Both the position numbers and the translations under genes were made by a program. A stretch of DNA of 64,000 nucleotides, taken from Pycnopodia helianthoides. Taxonomy: Eukaryota > Echinodermata > Asteroidea > Forcipulatida > Asteriidae. The notes under the pieces were generated by a model. It saw only the letters and a list, made by a program, of their open reading frames with translations, was not told the origin of the DNA and ran no database searches. Positions 62,481 through 64,000 of the stretch are shown here, in pieces; position 1 is the stretch's first letter; every line of letters starts with the position of its first letter. Location: assembly GCA_032158295.1 (NCBI GenBank), contig CM063262.1, positions 5,861,394 through 5,925,393 of the forward strand, read 5' to 3'.

Positions 62481-63215
62481 CATAACTAAACTTGTGCTAG
62501 TCTTTGTATGATACGTCCCACAGCAATACACGTGTACATGTGTGTAAACCATATTCAAGACGTTGCTTTTTTTTTAAAGGGCGATAGACTTTTGCAAATT
62601 TAGAAAAGGTTGTTTGGTTAGTAAACAGTTTCCCAGGTAGCAAAATCAGAATCATCACTTTCGGTTTCATGTTTGCATTATTAATGTGTTTACTTCCCAC
62701 AAATAATTAATAGGTAAACATTATTCTTTTAAAGTATGATCGATATAAAAAGCAGATACACTACAATTTGAGGAATGTTAAATAAATTCTTCGGTAAAAT
62801 AAAATGTTTAAAACAAAATAAACTATGATTGTTTCTCAATCTGGAAATGAACAGCTTGTGCGAAAGGGGTCGGGGGAGGGGGGAGGGGGCTCGTAGACAG
62901 AACAGTGATTTTGGAAGTGTGCCACCTCGCGCCAAACCATGTCAGTTTTCATATTTCTGAAAAATTTGTAAACACTTGATTGCTACAAACAAATCAAAGT
63001 AAATATTTAGAGCAAAATGATTTTTTTTTTATATTTTATTTGTTTAAATACTTTTGTTAATTGTTTCTCCCTGGATGAGCGGTTTGTAAACGGGAAAGAA
63101 TAACCGACAATACCCAGTTGTATTTTCTAGACAAAGAAAGACCAGTCGGAATAATTTATTAGTTATTACTCAAATAACTGTTTTAAGTACCAATTAATAC
63201 AATCTACTCGGCAGT

Positions 63216-63650
63216 GCCCAATTTCATAAAGGTGTTAAGCAGAAGAAAAAAAACTGCTCAGCAAGTTTCTTTGCTAAGCAAAAAATGAGCGGGGCACCAG
63301 TCGCAACAATGTAAACTTAATGGAATGTTGGCTGATGGTAACCTGTTTCTGCTAAGCAATATTTTTCTGTGCTTAGCAGTGTTCAAAATATAAAAGCTAA
63401 CAGCATTATCGCCCTTTTTATGAACACATTCTCAATTAAAAAAAATTGCATCGCAGTAGAGAAAGAATGTTATTTTGGTTTTCTACCCATCCCTCTCACA
63501 TCGAGGTGCTTGCAAGTTTCTTTATTAAGCACAAATTTAGCAGGGCACCAGTCGCATTAATGTACACTGCATGGAATGTTGGCTGGTAACCTGTTACTGC
63601 AAAGCAATATTTTTCTCCGCTTGCAGGCTTCTATGAAATCGGGCCCCGGA
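63216..63650. mobile_element. Type-A elements, composite
   Basis: TGCCCAATTTCATAAAGGTG starts the left end and TTCTATGAAATCGGGCCCC closes the right; the interior is repeated (GCACCAGTCGCA twice). About 120 bp of it recurs at 63805-63930. Confidence 0.6.
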
Positions 63651-64000
63651 TCATAAATATATACAATTAGACAGAAAACATCCCCTGATTTAAAGAATTA
63701 CAGTTCAATTAAATTACTTTCTAGTTATTACAAAAAATACTAAACTTACAAAGATTATTTTGTACGCAGCAACTTTGCGTAGAATACAATTCGTTAAACT
63801 GGACAGCAGTGTTCAAAATATCAAAGCTACCAGCATTATTGCAACTTCTGGATGAACACATTCTCAATTTTAAAAATTGCATCGCGGAGAAGGAATGTTA
63901 GTTTGGTTTTCTACCCCTCTTGGATCACACAGATGTGTGACAAGCACTGTACCGTCACTTAACGTCACGTGCGGCTACTGCCTGCCAATCGTCTGCCATT

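Larger units (their letters stand above)
59870..64000. other. 5' flank of the NACHT gene
   Basis: Contains a palindrome (59930-60100), unique AT-rich DNA (60100-60710), a minisatellite split by a hAT-like element (60712-61890), ACT-rich low-complexity DNA (61950-62100), a candidate leader exon near 62.3-62.5 kb, AT-rich DNA (62560-63200) and type-A repeats with a direct duplication (63216-63930). No further protein-coding gene is supported. Confidence 0.5.

Overview
This is invertebrate deuterostome nuclear DNA, most likely from an echinoderm and perhaps a sea star. It has short exons with GT-AG borders, long AT-rich introns full of short palindromic elements and tRNA-derived SINEs, a POU factor very close to vertebrate Oct-1, and a DUF4062-NACHT-TPR protein of a kind common in marine invertebrates. 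The species call is inference. The repeat ends (GGGCCCAATTTCATAG...) resemble asteroid repeats from memory only.

Two genes converge. On the plus strand a class II POU homeobox gene (POU2F1/Oct-1 orthologue) runs from 8682 to its stop at 30817 in 12 coding exons. A Gln-rich activation region is spread over many small exons. The POU-specific domain is split between the last two exons, and one large final exon carries the rest of the POU domain, the linker, the homeodomain and a Ser/Thr/Asn-rich tail. The first visible exon is open upstream of its Met and resembles internal Oct-1 sequence, so at least one 5' coding exon was not found.

On the minus strand a 23-exon gene starts at 59813 and stops at 36067. 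It encodes about 1,035 residues: a myristoylation-type N-terminus (MGCGSS), a DUF4062 domain, a NACHT/STAND NTPase with Walker A and B motifs, helical regions, degenerate TPRs and an acidic C-terminus. The exons join in frame except at two places, where one extra A in an A-run breaks an otherwise clear family reading. These look like assembly indels rather than decay. The join of coding exons 2 and 3 is also uncertain.

The 3' ends face each other across 30.8-36.1 kb, where each gene has a tandem repeat array starting at or near its stop codon and a third array (about 57-bp period) lies between them. The region 1-8.7 kb is repeat-rich flank or 5' intron of the POU gene. The region 59.9-64 kb is the 5' flank of the NACHT gene, with a hAT-like element inserted into a minisatellite.

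The most unusual feature is local tandem duplication that cuts through exon edges of the NACHT gene. The acceptor of exon 20 has been amplified about 12 times, the acceptor of exon 9 duplicated once, and the donor end of exon 22 duplicated once. A tRNA-SINE segment has also grown into a roughly 47-copy, 39-bp minisatellite in one of its introns. No prokaryotic, viral or CRISPR feature was seen. Exon borders come from splice consensus, phase and protein similarity by eye; no search or transcript data were used.
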